Shown: positions 1 through 10,392, counted from the stretch's first letter. The stretch: DNA of 64,000 nucleotides from Psococerastis gibbosa (GCA_963971405.1 OZ020485.1:3844001-3908000), one strand, 5' to 3'. Made by a program: numbers and translations. Notes: generated from the sequence alone by a model not told the origin.

Positions 1-1259
1 TTTCGGTAAGTAAAATGCAATTTGCCAGTTTTGTGCCAACCTGTTAGGGTTAGGCCAAGCTTTTATTTTTTTTTATTTATTTATTAAGGTTTTATTTTTA
101 ATAAATCCAGTTAAACTATATCTTATGTTATTAATACCGATTTAATGAAGCCCCTTATAAAAATACAATTATGAAGATTCTTGACCATCCAGAGTCGAAT
201 CGACAGTTGCACAAGTTGCAGTGAGATTCAAAGTAATACAAATAGCCACCCAAGAAGATTGCAGGGGTGCTGCTACAATAACGCGATATGAAATCTCTCT
301 CTACCCTAATTCCTGAAGGTAAACTTAATCAGGCTGTACAAAGGTGTGTCAGTAAGACCGCCCTTACAAATGCTTGACTCATTGTATCACAGTTAAGGCC
401 AAGCCCAGCTTATAAATGTAAAACTGGTCAAAAAGGAACGGAAAGGATTGACTAGACGTAGGATATTTATTAAGTACAGTATATGCAAGTTAACTTGTTA
501 TAAATTCCTTTCCTTGACGTCAATAACATTACTGCTGATTAAAAGCTATTAAAAACTGCATTGGTACATACCGGAACCTAAGCCTTATGTCCCTGGGAAT
601 TGGTAACAAGTCGGCTTGTAGTTTATGAGTTTGTTATAATGTTTACACATTTACTTTGCTTTCTACAGGATTCCAAATATGGGAACAAAACGGAGAGTCA
701 GCTATGTATGCTCCCGCCACGTAGAGCCAAATTAGTTAATGGAGTTAGGAAATCGACGATATTTAGTGGTACGTACCTACTACATTCTGAACTGTTCTGA
801 TATTGGTATTACAGCTATTTTGGGCTGTTATTGCCAGTAGACTAAATTAAATAAGTGCATAATATCAGGCTAAACTAATTGTCTTCGATTAAAGTTACAC
901 CTATCATGTCCTACAATAACCCACCATGTTTCGTTCACCATTTCCATGAGAGTCCCTATTCTAAATTAAAATTAAAGAAACAAAACAATAACCAATTCAT
1001 GCAGAAACCTGTAGGTACAAGGTAAAAGTAAAATATTAATAAATGCGTGGCCTTTTCAAAACCGAACCAGTACTTAGTAGTTTAAGTAGAAGCTTACTCC
1101 TAAACGCCCTCAAAACAATTTTCTTGTAGGACTATCAACAAATTAATGCACTTTGTACCTTTACCAGCATCACGTGCTTCAACTCTTTTCAGAAGCAAGG
1201 AGTCAAGAGGTTTTTCTGTTTATAGTATGTTGTGCAGAACTTATTGCTCCTAAGTGTAT
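1..1259. other. Stretch without a recognisable gene
   Basis: AT-rich sequence. I see only short open frames with no recognisable domain and no clear exon boundaries. A poly-T/A rich patch lies near position 65-105. No repeat family was recognised here. Confidence 0.5.
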
Positions 1260-1270
1260 AACTACTAAAA

Positions 1271-1414
1271 ATGGCGACGAGAAATCGTTCAAGGCGCAAA
1301 GCAGAAGTATCCAAATCTCTGCTGGACTGCATAGAACTCCGAAAGGAGCAAGCCTGCCAGAGACATCAAATCGAACAAAAGAGACGCATTCAAAGACATC
1401 TTGGGAAAACTTGA
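1271..1414 (+). CDS. Short unrecognised open frame (47 aa), possible exon or LINE linker
   Basis: A 47-residue frame begins with ATG at 1271 and ends at TGA 1412-1414. It is rich in Arg, Lys and Gln and looks helical and basic. A good 5' splice-site consensus (GTAAGT) lies at 1428, just downstream, but the frame stops before it. It may be the decayed linker between endonuclease and reverse transcriptase of the LINE that follows, or a small host exon. I do not recognise the protein, so treat it as a candidate only. Confidence 0.2.
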   Translation: MATRNRSRRKAEVSKSLLDCIELRKEQACQRHQIEQKRRIQRHLGKT

Positions 1415-1634
1415 TTTTAGAAAAGACGTAAGTAAAGCAACCCGTTTTGTATCGAGTCTGAATAATAATCATAATAATAATAATAAGCAACAACAGCTAC
1501 CACTCCGAGGAAGAATCAAAGATTAACAACTCGCAAGCAAATCGCAGAAGCCTTATGCAAGCAATTTCAAAATTGACAGAAGGGCAAAAGCCAAACTAGT
1601 TAAGAGCCCCCTGCCTCAGTGCCTCGACAGAAAG

Positions 1635-4190
1635 ATGACGTGCATCTGTCTACAAAATTTTACATTTTTGGAGGTAGAAGCAGCCTTTGCTCAAACCAAG
1701 AAAAATATGGCTGCAGGCATCGACGGCATTTTCCCTGAAATGGTTATTAATCTGGACTATAGTGCTAAGGAAACATTACTAGAGTTTATAAACCTGACGT
1801 GGAATTCCAGAATTCTCAGCCAATAGAGAAAGAGTGAAGTCATCCTACCTCTCTGAAGAAGGGAAAGGACCCATGGAGGCTAGACAGCCATCTCCCATTT
1901 CGCTCACCAGCTCCTTATGCAAGGTCGCAGAGAGAATGGTATTAAGCAGATTGCTCCTTCCATTCATCTACTTCGGCGGCCTAGACGATGCACAAGCTGG
2001 ATTCAGAAAACACAGGAACACTACGGACCAGGTAGTGGACTTCACGCAACACGTTAAGGACGCTTTTCCCCGAAAAATGTCCACTGTCTCAGTCTTGGTG
2101 GACCTGAAAGCAGCTTGTGACACCGTATGGAGAGTATCCCGCTGAAGATGGCCATAAATGGCTTCTTCTTCTTCCCCCTTAGTGCCGCGTGCGCACCGTG
2201 GGAGGTCGCCTCGAACCCATTTCCTGAAATCGCCCTGGTCGGACGTTAACACCTTGAGCTCGGCCATTGCTTTCCCTCTTGCTCAGGCGAGTTGTTCAAT
2301 CCTTTCCTAGAGAGTTGTCCTCGGTCTGCCGATGGGTCTTCTTCCTTGCGGCCTTGCTTCCGCCAACCTCCGGGTGGTCCTGTTTTCGTCCATCCTTTGG
2401 ACGTGGCCGAACCATTGCATCTGCTTGTTCTTGTCCATAAATGGCATCTATAGTAAAATCTTCTACTGGATAAATTCTTTCATGGCTAATGGCACTGAAG
2501 AGTACTTTTCCATAGCAAAACATCGAAGCTCCGCTTGCAGCGGCAAGGACTAGCCCAAGGGGCTGTCATCAGTTGTCAACTCTTCAACTTGATGATAAAT
2601 GACGTTCTGAACACCATCCGAGCTATGCCAGGCGTTGAAGCTTTGGTATATGCTGATGACTTACTCATCTGGGCATCCAGCAGCAACCTGAAAAGCCAGG
2701 AATCTGTCCTAAATGAAACATTGAGAACCTCGCGAAAGGGGCTACAAGCAACTCTGTCTCACCGTTAGCTCCGATAAAACGGTCAGCCAGGTACTCAGCC
2801 TGTTAACGAAACAGCCTGAAGGCAAACTTACCCTCAAAGACGCGGAACTGGAGCAGCAGGATGCAACGAAATATCTGTCGATTGACAAGAAAATAACTTG
2901 GAACTCCATAGCTGACAATGCCTGATAGAGGTGCTGTCTATTTAAAGGTCCAACAGCTACAAAATAGGGTGCCACTCAAGACGTGCTGACATCCACGTAC
3001 AAAACCAATATTCGCCCCATACTCGAGTACGGTAGTGAAGCCACTGTAACAGCGAGTGCCAATACTACGCCAAAACTGCATGTTGCCCAAAATGCGTCAC
3101 TGCGAATTATCACTGGTGCCCCAAAGTCTACACCTAAGCTGCCACGGAAGTCCAGACCCATGCAATGCCACAGAGAAAAAGCCGCACTTAACTTTTGAGA
3201 AAGACAAAAACGCTTACTGCCCCTAAAAAGGACCCAATATAGAAAAGCTGCTTCCCGGCTGAAAAGAAACTCAAGTTACTGATCATGGCAGACTCCATAA
3301 GAAAAAAAAATACGACATACTACTGGGTGAAGCAGCGCCTTCCCCCTGCCAACAACAAGCCTTTCCCTCGCTTCCAGCTGCTGAGCTGCACCTAGTCAAT
3401 CACGATCTGCTAAAACACCTATCCACTGATGTTGCTCTGCTTTAGAGACCGTTCATACTAGATACGCAGCAAAAGAATGGCTCCACATATGTATACTGCA
3501 ATGGCCTCTCCATCCTTTACCTGAAAAAAAAAGAGCAGGTTTTGTGTCCGAAGCTTTCCAAGCCGCAGTGCCTGTAGGTGTACCTCTGGGCTCTGACCAA
3601 CTACGACGGAGATATTGCAACAGCATGAGGCCGCTAAAAAATTGTAAGAAACAAGAGACATTAAAAATAAAGTAGCGTTCCTGATTGATTCTTGCTCTGA
3701 GTAGCAACCGTGCCACGGTTGTGAAATAGCAATAAACTGCCGCACGCTGCTATCAAATTTGCTAGAGGGTGGATGGCACATGGTTCTGCAGAGGATTCTC
3801 AGCCATGTAGGAATCGGCGGCAACGAAAAGGCGGACGAGCTGGCCAAAATTGGAGTAGCCGGCCAGTACACTGTCATACACCTCCGCTAAATCCACCATA
3901 GCCAGAGCTGTAAGGGCATGGGTCAGAAACCGCCACAGACATACAAGCGCAGGAAAAAACTGGGCCACCCTTATAGACTCGCCAATACTCCGGTTCCTTC
4001 CTAGGGCAGTGAGCGTTGCTGTTTTCAGGACCACCACCGGCCACGACTACCTTCCTTCCCCCTGCATCGCATCGGGGTCTTCGGACGTCTGTCCCCTGTG
4101 TAAAAGTGAAATGAACGCAAAACATCGACCCGAGTGCCCAGCCCTGTCCTAATGCAGTGTCGTCGTATATGCTATATAGCATAAATATAG
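1635..4190 (+). pseudogene. Decayed non-LTR retrotransposon (RT, RNase H, zinc knuckle; I/R1/Jockey-like)
   Basis: A 5'-truncated, frame-broken LINE. From left to right it shows reverse transcriptase start motifs (AAGIDGIFPEM near 1700), the finger/palm motif FRKHRNTTDQVVDF (about 2005), a QGLAQGAVISCQLFN block (about 2540), the catalytic YADD (about 2648), the RT thumb segment with NIRPILEYGSEA (about 3008), an RNase H end motif HVGIGGNEKADELAK (about 3805), and a terminal CCHC-like knuckle CPLCKSEMNAKHRPEC (about 4090). Several stops and frame changes separate the blocks, so it cannot encode an active protein. The 3' end (around 4155-4180) resembles the 3' end of the LINE remnant at 38.3-40.2 kb, which suggests one family. 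The clade is inferred from the presence of RNase H and the knuckle and was not tested by phylogeny. The copy is interrupted at 2163-2434 by another LINE. Confidence 0.8.
2163..2434 (-). mobile_element. 5'-truncated LINE tail inserted into the LINE above, with 11-bp target-site duplication
   Basis: The 272-bp insert is flanked by the direct repeat ccataaatggc at 2152-2162 and 2435-2445. On the minus strand it reads as the extreme C-terminus of a LINE polyprotein (QWFGHVQRMDENRTTRRLAE, then a G-R-x-x-G-R-P-R motif) and ends in a GAA-repeat tail next to the left duplication copy. Removing it restores continuity of the host LINE reading (KMAING then IYSKIFYWINSF). This is a target-primed reverse-transcription product by all criteria visible: 5' truncation, simple-repeat tail and target duplication. 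Confidence 0.85.
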
Positions 4191-4811
4191 TACTTCCTTT
4201 TTCATATCGGTATTCTCTGAAACTAGAGGTGGGGAATTTTTGCTTACTTTGCTTTTTGTTTCAGTCAGAGGTTACAAAATAATCTACTAGGGCCAAGCCG
4301 GCAACAGTTCAAACAGAGTTGGAGTCATTGTTGAAGAAAGCCTGTAAAATTCAGTAGCTGAGGTGACCAGGAAGAGCGACCGGGTGATGCATTGTAAGTT
4401 TCTATTTACTGACGAAGCAGTAGTGCTGAACGTGATAAGTGGATACGTGTAGCGACGAGAAGAAAATCCTAGTCTACTTGAACTTCGATGAGCTTATAAT
4501 GACTACTGGATATTGAAATGGTTTTTTAAGAGCCGACTTAAATAGGCATGTTGGTCACGAGAGAACTGGCTACTCCACAGTACATGGTGGGGAAGGTTTC
4601 GGAGCGAGAAACAAGGAAGGCGAGAGGATCCTGGAATGGGTTGAGACGCAGTAACTACATATATGTAACACCATGTTCAAGGAGAGACAAGAGCACTTAA
4701 TCACCTATAAGAGCGGAACGCACCAGGCGCAGATGCTGAGGCGCAGAGATAGACCTGCATGCATGAACTGTAACGTGATTCCAGGGAACTGCGTCTTTCC
4801 GCAGCAGTGGA
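4191..4811. other. Stretch without a recognisable gene
   Basis: Sequence between the LINE 3' end and the Penelope-like copy. No domain, repeat or RNA motif was recognised. Confidence 0.4.
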
Positions 4812-5515
4812 CAGAAGAATCCGGGCTTATAAATAGGCCGTGGTCGATTTGAAAGTATGCTTCCAAACGTTTCGTCATCAACTGTGGTCAACATCTTCAG
4901 TGACACTAGTTATACTACTAAAATTATATCGCGGAGGTACCGTAGCAAATGATTGAGTTGGTGCAGGTATGGTTTGTTGCGCATACGTTCTCGTTTCTGA
5001 TTGCTGTGATTGGCCCATTGGCGTCATTCTCTTGGTTGTTGTTTTGTTGAGGGCTGGATACCATATTCTATTTACTTTTAATCCTTCTTCCTTTCTGTTA
5101 AAGTTTGGCGGATGTTTGTAAATTTCTATGGCCTCCCTGTATAGTCGGGGGAAGTACGAAGCCGTGGTAGAGAGTATTGTAGCCTGCCCAAAACGTACAG
5201 TATAGGCTGTATGGCCTGTTTGTGTTAACGCATGCTCTGCAATTGCAGACCTCTCTGGCTGAAGAAGGCGACAGTTACGTTTGTGTTCATCTATCCTTGT
5301 TTTCAAGCCTCTTTTTGTAGTCCCTGGCATCTTTGGCCGATCTGAGTAAGCTGTTTAGTTGTTGTGTAGGTTTGAATATTGTTTTCACATTGTGACGTCG
5401 AAAGAGTTTACCTATGCGATCCGTCACATTTTAATGAAAGGAAGTTGGACCAATCCCATCGTGGCTGCTGGTTCCTGCCGGTCGGTTGTATCACGTGGTA
5501 GCCGTATTGCGTGTT
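4812..5515 (-). mobile_element. Penelope-like element, 5'-truncated minus-strand copy with GIY-YIG domain
   Basis: The minus-strand frame at 5330-4878 encodes the C-terminal part of a Penelope-like polyprotein: the segment after the GIY-YIG core, with TKRGLKTRIDEHKRNC, a helical region and a C-terminal stretch YREAIEIYKHPPNFNRK. The upstream part (5340-5515) matches, in reverse complement, the linker before GIY-YIG in the plus-strand copy at about 6175-6360. The 3' UTR reaches the family's end near 4812 and contains a hammerhead motif. This copy and the next one are arranged head to head, with their truncated 5' parts meeting around 5515-5540. Fully functional coding capacity is absent because the reverse transcriptase is missing. 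Confidence 0.85.
4858..4906 (-). ncRNA. Hammerhead ribozyme motif (Penelope-associated)
   Basis: On the minus strand the core CUGAAGA (4901-4895) is followed by an imperfect stem II, then GAAA and a palindromic mini stem III ACGU. CUGANGA-stem-GAAA is the invariant hammerhead core, with position 7 free. Penelope-like elements are known to carry type I hammerheads with very short stem III. Stem II here has mismatches, so activity is uncertain. Confidence 0.6.
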
Positions 5516-5549
5516 TTTTTTCTCGCTCTGAGTACCCATTCGATTGTTG

Positions 5550-6555
5550 TCGATCCAATCAAGGAAACATTGGAATTGATAAAAGAAAAATTCACTGACG
5601 ATATCACCCAATGGTTCCACCATGTGCTGACGAAGACGTATTTCCAATGGAATTTTGGCCTTATATTAACAATTGGACGGAATGGCAATGGGTAGTAATA
5701 TAAGTCCGGTAGTGGCTAATTTCTATATGGAATTCTTCGAAAAAACGGTATTGAACTCAGCTCCTCTGCAACCGAAATGCTGGTTTCGATATGTGGATGA
5801 TACTTTTGTGATATGGAGTCATGGCCCAAGAAAACTTAATCAATTTCCTGAATCATATCAACCTGATTCACCCGAAAATACAATTCACGATGGAAAAAGA
5901 GATTAATGGTCAGCTGTCGTTTCTTGACTTGTTGGTAATAAAGAAAGAAGGCGGAACTCTAGGGCATACAGTAATCCGTGAACCAGCACATCATGATAGG
6001 TACCTAAACAAGAACTCCAACCACCATCCGAGCCAAAAGGGCGCCATGATAAAGACGGTTATTCACCGTGCCAATAGAATCTGTGAACACCGGGCACTAA
6101 AAAAAGAACTAAACCACTTAGACATTGCACTACAATCGAATGGGTACTCAGAGGGAGAAATAAAAAGCACGAAACGGCCACCGCGTAATGCAACCGATCG
6201 TCAGGAACCAGCAGCCACGATGGGATTGGTCCAACTTCCTTTCAATAAAAATGTGACGGATCGCATAGGTAAACTTTTTCGACGTCACAATTTGAAAACA
6301 ATATTCAAACCTACACAACAACTAAACAGCTTACTCAGATCGGCCAAAGACGCCAGGGACCCACTGACATCAGCAGGCGTATACAGAATTCCGTGTACAT
6401 GGGGTGAAGTCTACATAGGTAGGTACCACAAAAAGAAGCTTGAAAACAAGGATAGATGAACACAAACGTAGCTGTCGCCTTCTTCAGCCAGAGAGGTCAG
6501 CAATTGCCGAGCATGTGCTAACACAAACAGGCCATAGGTACTGTACGTTTTGAGC
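5550..6555 (+). pseudogene. Penelope-type reverse transcriptase / GIY-YIG endonuclease, broken
   Basis: Three frames carry one protein. The first (5550-5645) reads DDITQWFHHVLTKTYFQWN, an RT finger/palm block. The second (5673-5830) has SNISPVVANFYMEFFEK and the catalytic YVDD. The third (5821-6459) has NHINLIHPKIQFTMEKE and INGQLSFLDLLV, typical of Penelope RT, then a linker and the GIY-YIG start GVYRIPCTWGEVYIGR (about residues 186-201 of that frame). The remainder (TRIDEHKRSCRLLQPERSA) continues in yet another frame to about 6555. The RT N-terminus is missing. In a working element RT and the GIY-YIG nuclease together carry out target-primed reverse transcription in the nucleus; this copy cannot. 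Confidence 0.85.
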
Positions 6556-6704
6556 AGGCTACAATGCTCTCTACCATGGCTTCGTACTAGCCCCGACTAC
6601 ACAGGGAGGCCATAGAAATTTACAAACATCCGAAAACCTTTAAAAGAAAGGAAAAAAGATTAAAAGTAAATAGAATATGGTATCCAGCCCTCAACAAAAC
6701 AACT

Positions 6705-6853
6705 ACATTTTCTGGCCATGCTTCGAAGGACATGTAAAGCAGGTGGTCCCGGGCCTTCCTAGTTGAGTGTAAGAGGTGTAAGAGAGGGGTTTAGAACCCT
6801 AACTCCGCTAGTTTGGCTTAGTAATAGAACAAAAAGTCCTTATTATTTATTTA
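6705..6853. mobile_element. 149-bp insert inside the plus-strand Penelope-like copy
   Basis: Comparison with the minus-strand copy shows colinearity up to caacaaaacaac (about 6702) and again from aaagagaat (about 6854). The intervening 149 bp is unique to this copy and ends in a T/A-rich stretch (tattatttattta). It could be a short 5'-truncated LINE or SINE fragment on the plus strand. No target duplication longer than a few bases is obvious and the family was not identified. Confidence 0.5.
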
Positions 6854-6984
6854 CAAAGAGAATACGCCAATGGGCCAATCACAGCAATCAGAAACGAGAA
6901 CGCCTGCTCAACAAACCATACCTACACCAACTTAATCAGTTGCTACGGTACCTCCACGATACGATTTTAGTAGTATAAGTGTAC

Positions 6985-7036
6985 GTAGTGTCACTGAAGA
7001 TGTCGACCGCAGTTGTTGACGAAACGTTTGGAAGCC
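6985..7036 (+). ncRNA. Hammerhead ribozyme motif (Penelope-associated), well formed
   Basis: Core CUGAAGA at 6994-7000, one unpaired U, a 6-bp stem II (gucgac pairing with guugac across a 7-nt loop), GAAA at 7021-7024, then the self-complementary mini stem III ACGU and the expected cleavage nucleotide near 7028. Stem I can form from uca (6991-6993) with ugg (7028-7030 region). All invariant core bases are present. Short palindromic stem III suggests it works as a dimer, as described for Penelope and retrozyme hammerheads. Confidence 0.7.
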
Positions 7037-7082
7037 TACTTTCAAATCGACCACGGCCTATTAGCCCGGATCCTTCTGTTCA

Positions 7083-8770
7083 TTTAAAGCCCTTGAGCCT
7101 AAGATAAGGTGGTTTGACCTATCCAGAGATGGTATACGTGACTCCTTCAGCCAGGAAGGCACGAGGAAACTGCCAACTTTGAACGACCAATAGGAGGCGT
7201 TAACTATCAAGAAGCTATGGCAAAACATTGAGGCTGCTCTACTGTCCTCAGGGTCGGATGTGCTGGGAAAGACTAAAGGTGGCAAGCTAGTTCAGAAAGA
7301 TACGTGGTGGTGGAACGAAGATGTGCAAAGCAAACTGACTGATAAAAAGAAGTCATACAAGGAATGGCAAAAGTCGAAATCAAGGGCCGACCATGAGTGC
7401 TACACGGTCACTAGACGAAGAGCGAAAAGAGCCGGAGCAGAAGCCAGAGACACAGAGGAGTGACTGAATACCCGAGACGGAGGCCAAAAAATATTCAAGA
7501 GCTAAGAAAAGGCTGAGCGATAAACAGGACATTGCCCAGACAATTATATGTATTAAAGACAAGCAAGGAAGAGCCCTTACCCAAAGGGAGGCCATTAACT
7601 AGTAATGGATGGAGTACTTTAGTGAAATTATGAATGTTGGAAACCCAAGAACCCAGGTCCTAAATGCTGAGGAACGTAACAATGAAACAATACCACAGAG
7701 GCAGAAGTGAAAGAAGCACTAAAGAAAGCACTAAAGAAAGCTATGGCAAATGGCAAAACCACGGGACCTGACAGCTACCCCATTGAAGCTTTCAAGGCAC
7801 TTGGGGCAACAGGAGTAACTATAATGATCAAATTCATCAACAAAATCCTTTATGACCCGCAAATTCCAGATCAATGATGAAAAGAAAGGGGGACGTGTAA
7901 TCCTGCGGAAAATATCGACCCATAAAACTGATTAGCGATGAAGTGGACTGCGCGAGTAAGATCCAAACTGGAGAAGGACATAACAGAAAACCAACTTGGC
8001 TTCATTGAAGGGCAAGGGACCACCGATCACCTCAGGACCATGCAGGATAAAAAGGAACCACTCCACCTAGCCTTCATTGACCGCAAAAAAACTAAGTACA
8101 TGGAAAGTGGAGGGGTACTTGATGAGCACACTGTTGAAATAGAAGGCGCTCAGCTCGAAAAAATGAACAATTTTAAATACTTAGGGTCCACCCTAAAAAT
8201 GGGAGGTGGGTGTGAAAAGGACGCTTGCAGTCGAATCTCGATAGGCTGGCTGAAGTGGCGAGACATGAGTGGTTTCCTAACAGACAGGAAAATGCCCAAA
8301 AACTAAAAGGGCTACTCTACAAGCAAGTGGTTAGAACTACCTTGATTTATGGCTCAGAGTGCTGGGCCTTGAGAAAGGCCGAAGAACAAAGACTGCATGT
8401 GGCCGAGATGCGGATGCTGCGACGGTCCGTGGGCTTCACACTAGCTGATAGACGCTAAAACGAAGAAATAACAGCTGAAATGAAGACCGCAAACATAGTC
8501 GGATAAAGCGCGGGAACGGCGACTATCATGGTGGGCCCACGTTGAAAGAAGGCGGCCAGATAAGCTTATCAGACGGATAAAATGTATCGAAGCCGAAGGA
8601 AAGAGAAGACGAGGACGGCCTAGGCTGACGGTAAAAGCGAAAGCCCGCCAAGACCTCAGAACTGTAGGAGCAACCGCAGTCGAAGCCCAGAATCACAGAG
8701 TGGAAAAGAACATGCCGTATCACTGACCCCTCCTAGTGATAAAAGCGAGGAAAAAATAAAAAAAAAGTCT
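7083..8770 (+). pseudogene. RTE-like LINE remnant
   Basis: A frame-broken LINE starting at the end of the Penelope-like copy. Recognisable blocks are KIRWF (about 7105), TWWWNEDVQSKL (about 7302), the KAMANGKTTGPDSYPIEAF segment (about 7740), KYLGSTLKMGG (about 8178), YKQVVRTTLIYGSECWAL (about 8318) with AEMRMLRRSVG, and the C-terminal helix-rich tail containing WWAHVERRRPDKL (about 8530) and GKRRRGRPR (about 8605). The catalytic YADD region is deleted: sequence jumps from the fingers (FIEGQGTTDH) to the thumb. The copy ends with an A-rich tail near 8755-8770. The C-terminal tail resembles the one in the small insert at 2163-2434, though they are not the same family. Confidence 0.75.
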
Positions 8771-8957
8771 GAGGTCGCTCAGCCGCGCCGCTGTCAGATA
8801 TTCTCACCACTGTCCCGTTATCACAAGTGATAAAAGTTCAAGTTCAGGTACTGGCAATATTTTAACTTTTTGTGCAAATCGGAGCTGGTTACGGCATATA
8901 ATACGGCTTAAAATTGTAGAAAGAATGAGACGGAACTGATCCACAATAACATATATT

Positions 8958-8996
8958 AACAGTGACCGGTTTCGGTAAGATACCATCATCAGACAT
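8958..8996 (-). ncRNA. Hammerhead ribozyme motif, left arm
   Basis: Minus-strand reading: CUGAUGA (8992-8986), a stem II formed by ggua and uacc around ucu with one extra U, GAAA, then the self-complementary ACCGGU stem III and a C at the predicted cleavage position. All invariant core bases are present. Confidence 0.7.
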
Positions 8997-9201
8997 AAAC
9001 AAACAAATGAAACACGCCATTCTATACATACCATGGGGGGTGGGGGATACAATATTAATTGGTAGGAGGTGGGCGGGGTTGGGAACATGACCTTAGGAGT
9101 GGGGAGCAATTTTCCAAAATTGCTCCCCACTCCTAATGTTATGTTCCCAACCCCGCCCACCTCTTGGTATGCATATAATGGCGTGTTTAATTTGTTTGTT
9201 T

Positions 9202-9240
9202 ATGTCTGATGAGGGTATCTTACCGAAACCGGTCACTGTT
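9202..9240 (+). ncRNA. Hammerhead ribozyme motif, right arm
   Basis: CUGAUGA at 9206-9212, stem II (ggua / uacc around ucu), GAAA at 9225-9228, stem III ACCGGU (9228-9233) and C9234 at the predicted cleavage site. The flanking gu and ac can close stem I. It is the mirror partner of the motif at 8958-8996. Confidence 0.7.
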
Positions 9241-9534
9241 AATATATTTTATTGTGGATCAGTTGCGTGTCATTCTTTCTTTCAACAATTTTAAGTTTGA
9301 TGAAGTTCCACGAAGTCACACGAGAATCTCACTATGATATAATACGGCTTTGAATGTATGAAACTGTTTTTCTGGGGGTGTCCGAACGACTCTTAAGTGT
9401 TCATCTATTGTTTCAGCAAGTGATCGCGCAGCTGTCAGACGGCGCCATTAATGCCACTTTGACCTACTCAAACAAAGGGAGCCGATGAACCAATGGAGGA
9501 GCAATGTAAATTCAATTTTTATGAAGAGCCAGTA

Positions 9535-9740
9535 GAATCCGGGCTGAAGGGCCGTCGTCGAAATGAAAGTGAACTTCCAAACGTTTCGTCAACATCTGCG
9601 GTTGACATCTTCAGTGGCGCTGCTTAGACTTCGAAGGTTGTAGCTCGGTGCCTCCGTAGCGAGTGACTGGGTAGGGGGCTGCGCACTGACCTTTATACCG
9701 GGACGTTGTTGTTGTGTTGAGAGCTTTAAGTTCTAAAATT
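9535..9740 (-). mobile_element. Penelope-like 3' UTR fragment
   Basis: In reverse complement this matches the family 3' region from the CAACAAAACAAC block to the terminal CCCGGATTCT. It is more diverged than the neighbouring copies. It lacks coding sequence. Confidence 0.65.
9573..9618 (-). ncRNA. Hammerhead ribozyme motif (Penelope-associated), perfect 6-bp stem II
   Basis: Minus strand: CUGAAGA (9614-9608), one U, then gucaac and guugac form a perfect 6-bp stem II across cgcagau, followed by GAAA (9587-9584) and ACGU. The complementary arms are preserved although the surrounding copy has drifted. Confidence 0.7.
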
Positions 9741-9857
9741 TATAAGTATGTCGCCACTGTTGCTGTATTACGCATTTACGTGTCAATATTTTTGCTTCAA
9801 CGAGAAGTGTTCAATTATTCTTATTAGCCTACATATTACCATGAAAATTAAGGAGAC

Positions 9858-10058
9858 AGAAGAATCCGGGCTAATAGGCCGTAGTCGATTTGAAAGTAGA
9901 CTTCCAAACGTTTCGTCAACTGAGGTCGACATCTTCAGTGGCACTACGTACACGTACACGTACACTTCTAAGGTTGTATCGCGGAGGTGCCGTAGTGACT
10001 GACGGACAGACCCGTGCAGGTATGGTTGGTTCGGTGCGCAGGTGCTCTAGTTTCTGAT
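9858..10058 (-). mobile_element. Penelope-like 3' UTR fragment, minus strand
   Basis: Reverse complement of the family 3' UTR from the ACGAGAACG-like region to the terminal CCCGGATTCTTCTGTC. It contains a short tacacg tandem run (about 9948-9966). It abuts the plus-strand fragment at 10066, forming a second head-to-head pair. Confidence 0.75.
9901..9944 (-). ncRNA. Hammerhead ribozyme motif (Penelope-associated)
   Basis: Minus strand: CUGAAGA (9938-9932), one U, stem II gucgac/guugac closed by the 4-nt loop cuca, then GAAA and ACGU. Core bases are intact. Confidence 0.7.
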
Positions 10059-10065
10059 CGTATTA

Positions 10066-10392
10066 CCCCCGACTACACAGGGAGGCCATAGAAATTTATA
10101 AACATCCGCAAAACTTTTAACAGAAAGGAAGAAGGATTAAAAGTAAATATGGTATCCAGCCCTCAACAAAACAGCAACAAAGAGAATGACGCCAACCAGA
10201 AACGAGAGCGCCTGCCCACCACACCTGCACCGGTCTATCTGTCAGTTGCTACGGTACCTCCGCGATACATCCTTAAAGTGTACGTGCACGTAGTGCTACT
10301 GAAGATGTCGACCGCAGTTGTTGATGGAACGTTTGGAAGCCTACTTTCAAATCGACCACGGCCTATTAGCCCGGATTCTTCTGTCCCCTTGT
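10066..10392 (+). mobile_element. Penelope-like 3' fragment, plus strand
   Basis: Begins in the C-terminal coding part (the segment encoding REAIEIYKHP) and runs to the family end at about 10392. The hammerhead equivalent at 10299-10335 is decayed: CUGAAGA is kept but GACGAAACG has become GATGGAACG, losing the GAAA core. Confidence 0.8.

Larger units (their letters stand above)
5540..7082 (+). mobile_element. Penelope-like element, 5'-truncated plus-strand copy (RT + GIY-YIG + 3' UTR)
   Basis: This copy begins inside the reverse transcriptase and runs through the GIY-YIG endonuclease and the 3' UTR to the family end near 7082, where the RTE-like LINE begins. Its 3' half is the mirror image of the minus-strand copy at 4812-5515. 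The coding part is broken by frameshifts (near 5830 and 6430) and by a 149-bp insert at 6705-6853. The 3' UTR carries a well-formed hammerhead motif. Partial inverted or tandem copies joined at the 5' side are typical products of Penelope-type retrotransposition. Confidence 0.85.
8907..9295. repeat. Snapback palindrome (about 390 bp, 2-nt loop) bearing two hammerhead motifs
   Basis: Arms 8907-9113 and 9116-9295 are inverted copies with a few indels and substitutions; the centre is aattttccaaaatt. The arms contain inverted hammerhead cores and a GC-rich block (cccaaccccgcccacctc). Such a snapback could arise from head-to-head integration of two hammerhead-bearing terminal repeats, as happens with Penelope-like elements, but no protein-coding part is present. 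Confidence 0.85.
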
